64,000 nucleotides of DNA, from positions 18,604,068-18,668,067 of the forward strand of contig NC_030854.1 of assembly GCF_000208745.1 (NCBI RefSeq), read 5' to 3'. Positions 1-12,385 of the stretch are shown in pieces. The notes below the pieces were generated by a model. It did not search any database. It was given only the letters and a program-made list of their open reading frames with translations, and was not told the DNA's origin. The stretch is from Theobroma cacao. Its lineage: Eukaryota > Streptophyta > Magnoliopsida > Malvales > Malvaceae. A program made the position numbers and the translations under genes. Numbering within the stretch: position 1 is the stretch's first letter; each line of letters starts with the position of its first letter.

Positions 1-320
1 AGAAAGAAGAAGAGCAAATGAGAAGGAAAAAAATATTTATAGGTCTAGGGTTGTAATATTTTTAAGTTATAAGGGGTATTTTAGTCATTATATATTTAAC
101 AGCTATTCCATGTCTCATGGAATAGATATTACCGGGGGGGGGGGGGGAGAAAAGAATAGCTAAAGCTGAGTTTTAACCCATTTCATGGAATTTTTATTCC
201 TGCAGAATTGTTATTCCGTGTCTCAATTTTAAACCAAACAAAGGTATGGGAAATGAGTGGGAATAGAGGGGGAATAGCATAGCTATTCCCCATACCAAAC
301 GTTTAGTTAGGGTAAAGCTG
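1..320. repeat. MITE-like repeat, copy 1
   Basis: From about 150 to 300 this stretch is closely similar to 56072-56229: both read from an AATAGCTAAAGCTGA start, through a shared middle, to a right end of CTATTCCCCATACCAAACG. The right end contains a near-perfect hairpin (GGGGAATAG, two-base centre, CTATTCCCC) around 271-293. There is no coding capacity. A small non-autonomous DNA element is the likely explanation, but no target duplication was recognised. A run of 14 G at 134-147 lies just left of the shared part and may be a sequencing artefact. Confidence 0.5.
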
Positions 321-1118
321 CTGGTAGAGAAACAAATCATGCGCGTGCCGAAGCAACAAGCAGAGAATCAGAGTCATCGTTCAGAGTAATTTCCCAATAG
401 ATGACATCACCCAGAGTATTCTCATATGGGTGGCATCAAAACACTACAAGCGAGAATCACAGGCAGGACTAATGCCATTGTCCCTATTTACAACCATCTC
501 TGCAGGCATAGAGCAAAGTCACAAGAGGAAAAAACGCATTTAACCTCAAATCAAATCAACATCCAAAACTCATCTATCGGACAGAACGCATATCCACAAA
601 TAAGTCCATCTTGCCTTTGACATTCTATATGTCTGCATCAAATCATAAATCACATTTTGTACAAGCTTCAAATCATATCCAAGCTTTTGATTTCAAAGGA
701 TCAATTTAATTAAAAATAATTGATTAATTAAATAATTAACGAAGCACAAAATGTCACTAAAAGAAATATTTACTCAAAACCTAGGATTATGGTGTCTTTC
801 AAAACTTTGTCTGATTTAAATCATTTCCTTAACTTAGATTAATGGAGTACATGGCTAACCTAGAATCCAAATTATGTACACGTCATCTATCAAGATCATG
901 CACACATACCTTTTCTAAATTAATCCTATATGTCTATGTAAATTAATTAGAAAATTTTAATTAAGTTCATGTTCTAATATGACTGCCTAACATATTAGGC
1001 ATATGTCAATTCTAAACACGAAACTATCACCTAACTTCAAACTGAATCACACAAAGGCTATTCAAAACTATGGTCTATTCTAAACTCTCTCTATCGAGTT
1101 CCATTTAGAGACCCACTA
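320..1118 (-). repeat. Distal part of an old gypsy-type LTR relic, split by the solo LTR at 1119
   Basis: AT-rich, no coding capacity. It is the continuation, across the solo LTR at 1119-4204, of the reversed LTR-like sequence at 4210-5309: removing the solo LTR and one copy of its CACTA duplication joins the two flanks. The left limit is not defined by the sequence. Short open frames here, such as 426-620, have no recognisable content. Confidence 0.4.
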
Positions 1119-4100
1119 TGTCACGACCCGGAATTCCCATCGAGCTAGTGACAATCGCCGCGATGTCTCGATTGACATTCATTACCCGGAATGCCAACCG
1201 AAACCTCACAAGGCTTTCGCATCAGTTTTACTTCTCCCCTGTAAGCAACAGTTATTAAATATCATGTTTTAAAGAAATATAGACTAATTTCAAATCAAAA
1301 AGTAATTTCTACTACACATGGGTATTTTGGTCATTTTACCCAAAATTTTCAAACCCTGGTAAAAATATGATATACGAGTAATAAGCATCCATTTCATGTC
1401 TAAAACTAAGTTTCGTTGTCTAATTCATCAATTTAAAGTGAAATTATAGCCATTCAAATTAAATAAAATATTCTATTTTCTTCTAAAACAATATTCATAG
1501 AACTTTACGTAAATAATTTTTGTAGCGTAAAAGCAAAATAAATTCATACATATAGTGGCACACGCAGCCAGGTATACAAAATATTCTACAATGACATGTG
1601 AGCCCCCCAAAATAAACAAATATGTACAAGAAGGTAGACCTTTGATTTCTAAGGATGTAAATCCAAAAGTAGATCCTCACGAAATCAGCTATCTACAGAC
1701 TATCCTGAGCCTAAAATGGTTAAAAAAAAAAAAGAGGTGAGTTTTTCTGAATTCAGTGAGTAAGCAGAGTTCGTCTGTAGCATCTAAAGTTAAGTAAATG
1801 GAGACAGTTAAATCATCCCATCAATATATATATAATTCATAGCATCAAAACCCATTTCAATCCATGTAAAAACAATCACATTTCATCAAGAAAATCAACA
1901 AGGCTTTTGACTTTCTTAAAAACTTGGCTCGTGCCAAAAATTAATACTCGATGATGCCTTGCACCAGGCATCCAACCGAGTCCGCCAAGGCAGTTAAAAA
2001 GACATATACACATAAAACATGTTTTCACGTTTAAAAACATAGTCGTTCCTTGGCGTTGGCTGAGTTTCACTTTCACGTGGTGGTTCGGCGTGAAGTGAAC
2101 TCTAAACTTTACCTTAGGAGATACCCTCCGCGCCTCTCGTACTAAGGTAAATATAACGAGGTTTACCGTGCCCCTCTAATAGGCTGGTCCACGGAAACCC
2201 GCCCACTGCAGTAAGTTAAATACATAACCCACCAAATCAATAAAATTTCGATAGCATAACATGGCTAATATAGTACTATCCAACCTGTCAATGTAAGACA
2301 AAACAATTTATATAATTCACAAAACCACAATTTAAACCATTCATGCTACCACAATTTCATAAGCCATCAATTCAAATCATGTATATATATATAATATGAA
2401 TGTATAGCCTCCACTTACTCTATTTCGAAAATCAACATTTAGTTTTAGAATAATTTATAAATCTCATTCATTTAGCCAACATTTAAAATGTAAAACATAA
2501 TAATTTGCAAATTAAGTGCCTTATTCTTTAAAATCTTAAAACAAGTATAAACCACTTTGATAATTAAGATGAACATCTGGTTACTCACTATAATGGGAAT
2601 TGGAGTGGTAGGAGTACTCCTATTCTCGATCCTCCGGCACGATATCTTTGCCTTTATCCGGGGGTTCAGCATCTATCCATAATACACGATACGTAATTCA
2701 ATACATTTGTGTGAAATTGTTATAAAACTATTTCAGACTCTATATGAATGCATGAAGTTGAATGAGAAATGTTCGGATAGTCACTTAAAGACGGTGTTCT
2801 ACTTAGGTTCAATTGTGATTGGAAGGAATTTATATTCAACCTAATTCGAACTATACACCATTGATTTAACCAAAACATTCAATTCAACTCCAAATATATT
2901 CATTACACTTCCAATAATCTAATACACCAAAGCATTACAATGAACTTGATTTTTGACTAACTTCACCATTTTTCAAAATTCATTCCGATTCCGAACTAAC
3001 ATACTAATCAATGTCTACACAGTCTCGTAAATCCATATATATCATTAGGAATCAAATCCAAGTCCATTTACTATGATTTTCTCAGTTTCTATCAAGCCAT
3101 TTTTTAAAGGAACTATACTTTTCAATAACCGGTTTCGATATCCAACATCATAATTCATCAATTCCTAGCTAAATAACATGAATTACAACCAAATCCATCA
3201 TCAACATGCCCTATAGAAAATTCAGCCAAATAAGGGTGGTTGAAGAACATGTGATTTGCTTGCTTATTTTTCCTTCCAAACATCACAAAATGACTAAAAA
3301 CACTCGAATATTATGAAATCTAGCAAAATCCATCACCAAAACTTCTCCCTCTAAGTTTGGCCAGCAAAGGTTCCCTCTTGAAAACTTGAATTTCAACCAT
3401 GGAGAATGAAAAAGAATGCATGGGAAAGGTAGATCACAAGCTAAAATAAAAGAAATCTTACCTTTACTTGCTTGATTTCTTAAAATCCAGCAATTTCTCT
3501 TGGATTTTTTCTTCCTAGGGTTTGTTCTTCTCTTTTTCTCTTTGTTCCCTTGCTTGGCCGGCCATAAGAGTGTGAATGTGAGGGTTTTAAGTGAGTTTAT
3601 ATAGGTAATTAAAATAATATTAAAGCTTGACACTTGTCACCTTTTAATTGGTCCATGTTTAAAAACTTAATAATTAAGCATTTCATTCCCACCACATATA
3701 ATCTCTCACTTAAAAAAATAATGGGTGAAATTCATGGGTTTGACAAGTGTCATGGTGGTGTAAAATTCCAAAATTTCCAATTTCCTCCTCATGGACACTT
3801 AAAATGACCATTTTGCCCCTATGTTCGAAAAAATGTCGAAATTGAAATTTCACTTCTCAAATTCAAATAATGCTCTAATTAATCAAATTTAGACAAAATA
3901 TCATCCAACATTCCAATTTTGCCCTTGGGTGGCAAAATGACCATTTTGACCCTACGTTATGAAAATTCTCGAATTAACTCCAAATCAATCCTTGAATTCC
4001 GAATCATCATATTAAGACATTCTAAGATTCAATAACTCTCAAATACATCGTAAAATCTTTATTTGGCCTAGTTCGAGGCTTTAATAAACTTAATTGTACC

Positions 4101-4204
4101 ACTAGGTACAATACCAACTTTTAATGATTTTTCGATACATTCACTTATGCAAACATTCTATCAAGCACATGAATGACATGACAAGTATAGAGTAGGGCTT
4201 GACA
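1119..4204 (-). mobile_element. Solo LTR of the chromovirus (Tekay/Del-like) family
   Basis: The sequence begins TGTCACGACCCGG, ends GGGCTTGACA, and is flanked by a perfect 5 bp duplication, CACTA at 1114-1118 and again at 4205-4209. No internal gag-pol region is present, so it is a solo LTR, the usual product of recombination between the two LTRs of one element. It resembles the LTRs of the full element at 14318-25260 over its whole length, including the GC-rich block at about 2043-2100 with a CACGTG G-box at 2074-2079. The strand is assigned from the coding strand of that full element. Length is 3086 bp. Confidence 0.88.
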
Positions 4205-4209
4205 CACTA

Positions 4210-4657
4210 CATTTCAATTGCATAAACCATGCAATTTCCATTAATACCAAGCAAGGAAAAATCAAATATTCAAACTACATAATGAAATAACAAATAATCC
4301 TAGAAAACAAAATTAGTTCATCAATGTTTTCATAGTAGACATAATTAAATCAAAGAGAAAAGACCATTTCTACATTAAAATAATCGGAAAGAAATGAACA
4401 GTAAAGAAATATCAAATCCTTTTCAATTCTTGTTCCTTGATTCCTTCTATTTCTTCTTGTTTCTTTTGTTGAAGAACCTTTTCTTTTCCCTTAAAACTGC
4501 CATTCGTAGCCTCCTTGAACCCCTTCTCACAGCTTTTGAAAATCATCTATTTATAGCCACCAACAAACCCTAAAAACACATTTCCTGATGGGCTACACTT
4601 CATTAATCCACATCAGAGTGTCGCGGCTTTGCTCCAAGGGTGCCACGGTGCCCCTAA

Positions 4658-4702
<45 letters not shown>

Positions 4703-5309
4703 CTCGCTTTCCATCTGACGTCGCAGTGCTCCTCCTAAGGCACTGCAATACGAAGTTCTCAGGGTTTTTGTTTGGGAGCATTACTGCTCCCTTGGGCTCT
4801 GAGGCCTTAACTCTTTAAGGCCACAGCGTTGCTTGCTCTTGTGCTTCCTTGGTGCAATATGCTGTGGTACCTCATTTTACAATGCAAGGTTCTCCTACCT
4901 CAACCCTGATCTGGATGAAAAAATACACATGAAAATTATAGGTCTGCCTCTCAGCTTTGTGATGGTCCAAAAATCATGTTGATTGGATCTTTGTAGCTCA
5001 AGTTATGACCAAAACATCGCAACATGTTCAGTAGAAGTCTGCACTTAATCTCCATTGCCTTGTTCACCAACATTCAACTTTAACCACATATGAACCTACA
5101 ATATCAAAGTCCAAATCAGCATTGACTTAAATAGAGACTTTCAACATGAATTGGAGTTAAAATTAATAAAATTAAAGTACATCAACATGCTTTGAACTAA
5201 TTAAATAAAAACCTAAAAACTATCTAAAATTGACTCAAAACATGAGAACTTGGTTATTTTATTATCCGAAAATGTAGCTAAATAACTCTATGTAATAGAG
5301 TTATCAAGA
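4210..5309 (-). repeat. Gypsy-type LTR relic, reversed copy of the 47544-49053 family
   Basis: Read on the minus strand from 5309 it begins TGATAACTCTATTACATAG and continues AGTTATTTAGCT, close to the start of the solo LTR at 47544. The shared layout continues further in, for example the passage around a strongly bent 'not relaxed' stretch on asking for soluble responses is absent, while a conserved pattern about the cellular text 'CTACAAAGATCC' versus 'AACTCCAAATGAAG' is comparable. It is interrupted at 4204/4205 by the solo LTR. A (TA)n tract and several short hairpins lie inside. No coding region was recognised. Confidence 0.5.
4662..4700. repeat. (TA)n microsatellite
   Basis: About 19 uninterrupted TA units. 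It produces the artificial Ile-Tyr repeats seen in open frames on both strands here, which are therefore not genes. Confidence 0.95.
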
Positions 5310-6693
5310 GGTTACCATATGGATAGACTATATAGAGCACTGGATATGGGATATGGATGGTTGCACTTCTATTTATTTTGAATTGTTAGATAATTTAATA
5401 GGATGTTTTTTAAACATTTATTTTGTTATTGCCATATGGATGGTTGATGAAACATTTATGTTTCGCATTTAGATGTTAAAAATTTTATGTTTCATGTTTG
5501 AATAAGTATTTGGAATAATTATATCATATTGAACTATCCACATTTCATATTTTTCCTTGTAATGACATTTGATCAATTATGAATTACGATTAATATCAAA
5601 AAAATTTGATTAAGAATTCACATTAATCGACTAACCAAGTGACATTACTTAAATGAGATCTTAGTAAAAGATCACATGAATTTATAATTAATTGATCAAA
5701 AAAAAGAATATCGATTCATGTAAAGATAGAACTTTCTTATGAATAATACATAAAGATGTGTATTCAAAAGAAGAAAGAAAATTCATACAGTGATATGATT
5801 TGGTCCATTCCTCTCTGATACATAATGCCCATTATAACATTCCAAACCAAATGATTTCAAACATGCATTAAGATGAAGAGACATGTAACTTCATGGAATG
5901 CTCAAAACAGTTTGAACATTAATATCACAAAGGATCTCAAATTTAGTGGGGGCATGATGACACTAAGAAAAGAGTTTTTTTAGTATTACCATGTTACACT
6001 GAAATCTAACATTTGAGATTTTGCATAAAGATGCATAATCAATATACATTGAATGTATGACAACCCCATGAATTTAGTAAGATACATTAAGATGTATTAT
6101 TCATATAGATGAATCTACTAAATTAGATTTTGTGAGAGTTTTACACTTTGTTTTAATAAAAGAGATCCAAAAGGTTAGATTTAAAAGAACGTACAAGTGT
6201 TCTTCTCTCATACACATGAAAAGGTTAGTGGGAGTGAACGTGAATCTTTGGTGATACAAACGCATAGGATGCAATGTGTGTACGGAGAAATTATAAAATT
6301 TCAAAGGGCAATTGCACAACTGAAAGTGACAAATGCATGTGATGCATACAACATAGTCTAATTGGAATGGTTCCAAAAAGGGAAAAGCACTACGAATGTA
6401 TATAAACAAAGTCCTATACATCATATTGAATGGCTCAAATAGGAGGATATTTAGATCATTAGTTCAACTAATAAGGGATTCTAAACATTATTAATGTAAC
6501 AATGGAGTCATGCTTATAGAACTCGCGTCTCATTGCATCTGAATATAGTAATATGACAAGATGTTGTGACAATACAGAGATAAAAGCAAGTAACCACATT
6601 GAAGGGCTTAAACAATCCACATAAAAACGTGATTGCTAAATGGATTGGATCCACATACGATGGGTAGCAATTAGCTTTGTGTTAGTGAGAGAT
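5310..6693 (+). repeat. Decayed internal region upstream of a Copia-type LTR
   Basis: No open frame of meaningful length is left. Its position directly upstream of a purine-rich tract (GTTAGTGAGAGA, ending about 6692) and of an LTR start at 6694 suggests the 3' internal part of a Copia element, but no protein motif survives that I can name with confidence. Confidence 0.3.
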
Positions 6694-8630
6694 TGTTGGA
6701 ATAAGCTCTACAACCAATTGAGATTAATCAAGGCTTGGTTCCAATGATTAGCGGCTTTCCTTCATCAATAAGATATCGATTATAATGGGTTATAAACCTA
6801 ATTGGATGAAGTCCATGAGATTAACATGCCTTGCAAGGGAATTGCAATAGGTTGCAATTGTGAGATCCCTATGCATCAAAGTATAATCTCTAAATGTTCC
6901 TGGTCAATGTATCATTGAGATTGGACATCAAAGATGCCTAAAGACTGATACATTCTATGTTCCTTATTTAGAAAGTAAGCAACCGATCTCATAGGTTGAA
7001 GTATAGAGATACTTGGAACTAAAATGTAGGTGTTTACCATGGGAGAGCAAGTTCACTAAACATGACCTAACATGAGAAATGCATTTGGTATCTCACTCTA
7101 GTGTTTATGTAATACTTCTGTTATGCCAATCATGTAAATACTTCTTAGACCTGAGACACTAGGTTGTCTTATATATGGAGAGCAATATATTTGATTATAT
7201 CCCTACGAGTCCTACCAAGGATGCCAAAACAAGATATAGTTGGTTGTAGCATGAAACATGTGAAGGTAAATGAATGTTAAAGATAAGAATCATCACCCCA
7301 AGTGATTAAAGGGACATATCCTAACAGTTCTTGGTTGACATTAGCTTATTGAAGTCTTCGGCCAAGGAGACTTGGAGATTATGAAAAAAGTTTCATAAGT
7401 CTCTATGGAGCTAATGATCTAACTTCAGAAACGATGTGGAGATTTATAAGAATAGACATTGCATCATGCTTTTATCATTTTCGGGATATATGATGAGGGA
7501 ATGAATTACACTGAGAGACTGATCACTGAAAGATTTAGTCAAACCATTGTGACTCTTTTAACATTTGGGTGGCCATGATGCATTGCTAGATGCCAATCTT
7601 GGTCTATGGAATTAAATTAATTAATTAAGATTACAATTTAATTACATTACTAGCATGTTAAAAGCCTAATGGGTCACACATAAAAGATGATGATTGAGAT
7701 TAAGTTGAGATAGTTGATAAAGTTGGACTTAAACAAAAATTGGAAGTTATGAAATTCAATTGAACTTAATTAAATTATTTAATTAAGTATAAGGACCACT
7801 TAACAACTTAATTGAATGGTTCAATTAAGTGAAAGGACTAATCAGTAAATTACATGAAAAATAATGTAAAAGCTAATTAAGGCTAAAGTTGGACCAAAGT
7901 ACAAATACCTTGCTATAAGCCACTCTTAAAATATATATATATAGGAAAAAAGGAAACCTAGCCACTTGTGTGCTACCTTTAGGTGTGTGCAAGAGAGAAA
8001 AACATTTTTCTTCTTTGACATTTTGGCAAAGGTGATTTTAAAAGAAAAGTCTTGTGAACACTCCCTTGCTAGCACATTGAACAGCTTAGCAATCCCACCG
8101 TAACGTAGGGGTTCTCAAAATCATTGTGTGGATGATCATTAGAGACTATGCATTTGGATAGTTTTGGTTTGCAACAACCAAGCTTGGTGAAAAGACTTTT
8201 TAAAGGTTGATTGACATTATTAGGACAAGAAGTCCAATTTTTCTTTGTCCCCAAGGTAATGATCAGATCAGAGCATACCTTCAATGTATTATATTGTAAA
8301 TCATCCAAAATTCAATGAAAATGACCTTGGAAGGAAAGTCAATTCCTAGTTTCAATTCTATTGCATTCTTATATTCATGTTTATTTTATTTTTGTTTCAA
8401 TTGTTAATATGGCATGATTAAACCCTTCTCCCAATAGATTTATCCCCATATTTGTCTCATAATCCATCTAAGGGAAGGTAAGATTATGCTTTAATATGAT
8501 TAACCATTCAATCCCTTCTTCTTGTTGGAATTGATATAGTGAATGCATAAGAGGGAAATAGCCATTGACATTGTCCTATGATTCTTGAGCACTAGAAATC
8601 TTTAACATTGATCTTGGTAAAATCTCAACA
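6694..8630 (+). mobile_element. Copia-type LTR, copy A
   Basis: It starts TGTTGGAATAAG after a purine-rich tract and ends near TCTCAACA at 8630. A weak match to a Met-tRNA primer-binding site (TGGTGTTC) follows two bases later. Long stretches are shared with 25975-28760, including the segments beginning CTTTCCTTCATCAATAAGA, the passage with GATCTCATAGGTTGAAGTAT, and the segment starting GCTAGCACATTGAA. That confirms a repeat family; assignment to Copia is inferred from the end sequences and the flanking tract. No target duplication was seen. Confidence 0.55.
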
Positions 8631-9649
8631 AGTGGTGTTCATCTCTATTGGTAATATCTCTTAAACACCATATTAAATTTGTGTTTAATAATGCTTCACA
8701 TTCGTGCTTGAATGATGATTGCTATGTTTCTTACTATACTTGTTTGCATATAAATTTGTGAATATATTTGCATGATTGGTTGTGTATACAATTTATTTGT
8801 TTTTAGATAATTGCATGATTACTTGATTATTTAGTTGAATGAATATGTGAACATGCTAACATATAAAGTTGCACACATACCACTAAATCATGTTCACATT
8901 ATATGTAGACTTATAAATGCTTTATATTTGACTATGCTTGTCTACATATATGCATATCCAACTTGAACTTAAAAGATAAAATGTCCACACTTTGCTTATA
9001 AATGCATACCTATATGTGGCACTCTTGATGATGACTTATATTGTGCCGTGATTGCATTGATTGAACATATGTCTTCATGCTTTAATTGAATATCTTAAGT
9101 AGAAATATATTGTGACTTACCTACACATATTTGATGCTTAGATATGCTAAATGAATATATTTCCTTATACTTTGCTTGAATATATATTTATTGGAAATAT
9201 ATCTTAATTTAATGCTTTCATACTGTAATGATTGGATATATTTCTTGATCTATTGATTGAATTTTTGCATGGAAATATATCTCATTGTTTTTATTTGATG
9301 GTTAAAAATCAGTATTAGACTTAATGCTTATTTATATTTGATGATTATCACTAACCATTATTTCTTGAGTTTAAGTTCTTCAAGCTCCCACTTCGTAACC
9401 TTTTTTATATAACAAAAAAGGGGAGAAGGTTTATGAACACATTAAAATGCTTTTATATTAATTGAATCTTTCTTGAAAACATTTTTGAACTTCATGCATA
9501 AATAGAGGGGAGAATTTTAAAATTTTATATTCATTTCTTCTGCCCTTCTCACTTACACTTAAATGTTTTCAACAAGAGCATAGAGATTAATTAAGTTAGA
9601 GGAAGGTTTCAAGAAATTTCAAATGTAATATGCTCATTTTTTGTTGTAT
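8631..9649 (+). repeat. AT-rich non-coding stretch between two Copia-type LTRs
   Basis: No gene is seen. Two A-rich/G-rich tracts (about 9413-9428 and 9650-9663) resemble the multiple polypurine tracts found in the 3' non-coding region of some Copia elements. Confidence 0.3.
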
Positions 9650-9663
9650 AAAAAATGGGGAGA

Positions 9664-11246
9664 TATTAGCCTTAAGTTACATCATGCATTGATTTGACAA
9701 AAATCACATGTTATGTTGAACTTAATGTCAAACATTTGAAATTGTCTCAAATATGTTTTTAATCTCCTAAGGTTACATAATTGTTTGAAAAGCCATGCAT
9801 CATTAGAAAACATCATATAAGCTCTCAAACAATGCATATTTAGCTAAGAAAGCAAGAGCAAACATGCCTTGAAATGTCATTTAAAGGTAGGAACAAGCCA
9901 AGGAAGAAATAGCTGAAGAAAAGCATCAAAAAGCTGAGGAAACCACAAGACACAAGTCAACAGTTGATCCTAGAGAAGCTCAAGTCGATCCAATGGTAGA
10001 AAGAATGCAAAACTTGAAGAATATAAAGCCATAGTCAACCTGACAATGCCTACAGTCAACCCTATTCTAGAAAGCTCAAGAAAATGAAGATTTGAACAAA
10101 CATAGTCAAACCTAGCTTGAGTATAATCGACCCTAACAAGTCAAAAGCATGGAAAAGTTAACTTTACACAGCCATAGCCGACTATAGAGAAGGTATAGCC
10201 AAATATAGCAACTCAAACTTGCAAAAAACAAGTTCTCAGTAATTGGATCGAATAAAGGAAAGTTATACTCAACTATGAAGCCCTAATTTGAGAAATTTTG
10301 AAGAACATAGTTGACCCTAGGAGCATTGTAGTTAACCCTCAAGTTTCAACAATAGTCAGATTTGATTCAAACTTGTGTCTAACGGCTCTAAACTTCACAC
10401 CAGCTATAAATAGTTGCATTCAAGATATTTGGAAGTAGTAGAAGACTTAAACCAAAGCTTTAAATCCTAGAGAGACCTCCAAAAGCTTATCCTCACTTTC
10501 TAGCTTCATTTGAGTCATCCACCAAGCTTACAAAATTTGAATACTTGCTTCATTTGAGCTAATATTTCTTCTTTCACTACACTCAAGCTTAAAGTCTAAG
10601 CAACCAACCTTTGTAGAGGCATTTTCTTCCTAAAATTTGTACCCCATTGTAAAGGTTCTAGCTTAACCTTGAAAAGCAATTTGTGAAAGTTTATGGTTAA
10701 GCTTGTAAAAACCATTGTTGGTGGGTTTTTGCTTGATCTCATTAAAAAGCAAAAATCCTCTTATGGATTGTGTAAAAGTTATCGCTTGATCCTGTGAAAA
10801 AGTCAGTGTAAGGGTTATCACTTGATTCCGTTAAAAAGTAAGAATCTTTTTAATGGATTCAAAATTCCTTAGTTGCCAAGGAAGTAGATGTAGGCATCAA
10901 AAAAGCTGAACCACTATAAAATCTTTGTATCTCATTTTAAATTTTCCATATTATTATTCATTGCTTGCATTTGCCTAAGGAAAATAGTTTTACATTGATT
11001 TATTCTTTGACACTTAGGAAAATATTTTCACATTATTGTTCATAGCTAATATTTAACTTAGGAAAATATTTTACTTTGATATATTCTTTTATGCTTAGTA
11101 ATTTGTTGTTCAAAACTTGTTTTTGATACTAGAAAATATTTTTGGGTGAAAATGTTTTGATTTTATACTTAGTTTTTAAAAAGAATTTTTAAATACTAAT
11201 TCACCCCTATCTTGGTATATTACTCTTTGAGACTTCTACACTAACA
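9664..11246 (+). mobile_element. Copia-type LTR (probably a 3' LTR) carrying a periodic motif array
   Basis: The left end TATTAG and the right end CTAACA are inverted complements if the first TG has mutated to TA. The left end is preceded directly by a polypurine tract, AAAAAATGGGGAGA at 9650-9663, as expected for a 3' LTR of a plus-strand element. The right end abuts MULE transposase sequence, suggesting insertion into that element or a deletion joint. No second copy of this LTR and no target duplication were found in the window. The array of paired motifs at 9960-10342 is described separately. Confidence 0.6.
9960..10342. repeat. Array of six motif doublets with 21 bp spacing inside an LTR
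   Basis: Twelve copies of a motif close to AGTCRACCCTA begin at 9962, 9983, 10033, 10054, 10104, 10125, 10176, 10197, 10246, 10267, 10309 and 10330. The steps are 21, 50, 21, 50, 21, 51, 21, 49, 21, 42 and 21 bp. Copies at 10246 and 10267 are weaker matches that fall in register. Sequence between motifs is much less alike than the motifs, so this is either a very old tandem repeat of about 71 bp or a set of sites kept in phase. Confidence 0.8.
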
Positions 11247-11778
11247 GTTGACTGATTAAAGCACTCAACTTTGTTGTTGGTGACATGATCACTCTTCACA
11301 TGAGGGTCAAATGTGTGCTTTGCCCATAATGTCAGTGGCCTTTCCATGAACCAGTTGTAAACATCACCATTGGCACCCTTTATTTTCATCATTGCCTCAT
11401 TCCAATCCTACTAATTGTAAACTTTCACAACCTTCCAAAAATTGACCTTCAATTCCAATTCCACAAAATTCTATCTGAAATTACTATACAAGTGCCTAAC
11501 ACACCTTCTTTGCTTGCATAGGGCATGATTTCTATGATGACGTCATCTAGCCCCTACCATATAAGAAATTTAAATCAATTAATAATACGAAAGTCTTCCT
11601 ATCCAATCATAGGGATGCATGAACCATCCATTCACACCAATTACCTTTACAGTATGCCCTACATCTTGTTTTCTCAATCTTGGCCCCATACAACTTAATT
11701 CCTTCTTAAATCATGCAATTTTTCATCTCCTCTCTAAAGTGTTGAACACTATTAAATAACATGTTCTTGGCAAGCCTC
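11247..11778 (-). pseudogene. MULE (Mutator-like) transposase fragment
   Basis: Translating the minus strand gives recognisable MuDR-type transposase pieces. From about 11778 a segment resembles the domain with a conserved Cys-x-Gly-x-Trp-Cys and Trp-Met core. Toward 11250 the line with FWKVVKVYN, NEAMMKIK, WAKHTFDP, and SDHVTNNKVECFN matches the conserved stretch near the end of the transposase catalytic domain. Several stops and at least one frame change interrupt it, and a large part of the catalytic core is missing between the pieces. The fragment is bounded by an LTR end at 11246 and another LTR-like start at 11779. It is a dead remnant; strand and family are fairly sure. Confidence 0.75.
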
Positions 11779-12385
11779 TGTTGGAGTTGGATTTTTGTGC
11801 ATGCATGTGATTGTGTAAACTATGGATTTCAAAAACTTTTCTAATTACAAAAGCAAGCAATCCATATTTTTCTAATTATGAAAGCAAGCAATCCAAATAC
11901 ACAAGTGGAACTTCACATCATGCATCAAGCAAATTTATTTAATCACATCAAAATTTCAAGAATCAACATGCATAAGAAATCATGCCTTTTTCTTGTGAGA
12001 ATCTTGATTCCTCCTAGTGAATTTTAGTAAATCCACCACCACACCAAGGATTGATTTCTCAACCAAACAAACTTACCACTTATTCTTCAAGAATCTTTTT
12101 TACTTGAACCATGAGTGGACAATGTGTGGAATGCTAAATCAAGACGGTAACTCAATTGTTTCTCTCTTTTTCTTTTTTAAAACTATGGTTATTTTTCTTG
12201 TGAGAGGTCTCTAGAAAAAATTCCAAAATTAGAGATCAAGAAAACCATAAATAAAAAGGCTGCTATGGAAGATTTTTGAGGAAAGGAGCTTGCAACTATA
12301 GGTTCGGCCAAAAGGTTTTCTTGTTAAGAAATTCCCTTTCTTATTCATTTTTAAAAGGTGCAACAAAGACTTTAATAGTATACTT
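11779..12385. repeat. LTR-like sequence, left part of an element later split by insertions
   Basis: It starts TGTTGGAGTTGG and has no coding capacity. A possible matching right end, ATAATCCCAACA, lies at about 25832-25843, beyond the solo LTR at 12386 and the chromovirus at 14318. If so, 11779-12385, 13740-14317 and 25261-25843 are pieces of a single LTR. The flanking bases (GCCTC and TACGG) do not form a duplication, so the reconstruction is tentative. Confidence 0.35.

Noticed and set aside
4588..4818. Open frames on both strands with Ile-Tyr repeats
   Set aside because: Produced by the (TA)n microsatellite.
9960..10342. Regular repeats as a CRISPR array
   Set aside because: Repeats are only about 11 bp, diverged, in a eukaryotic LTR and with alternating 21/50 spacing; no cas genes.
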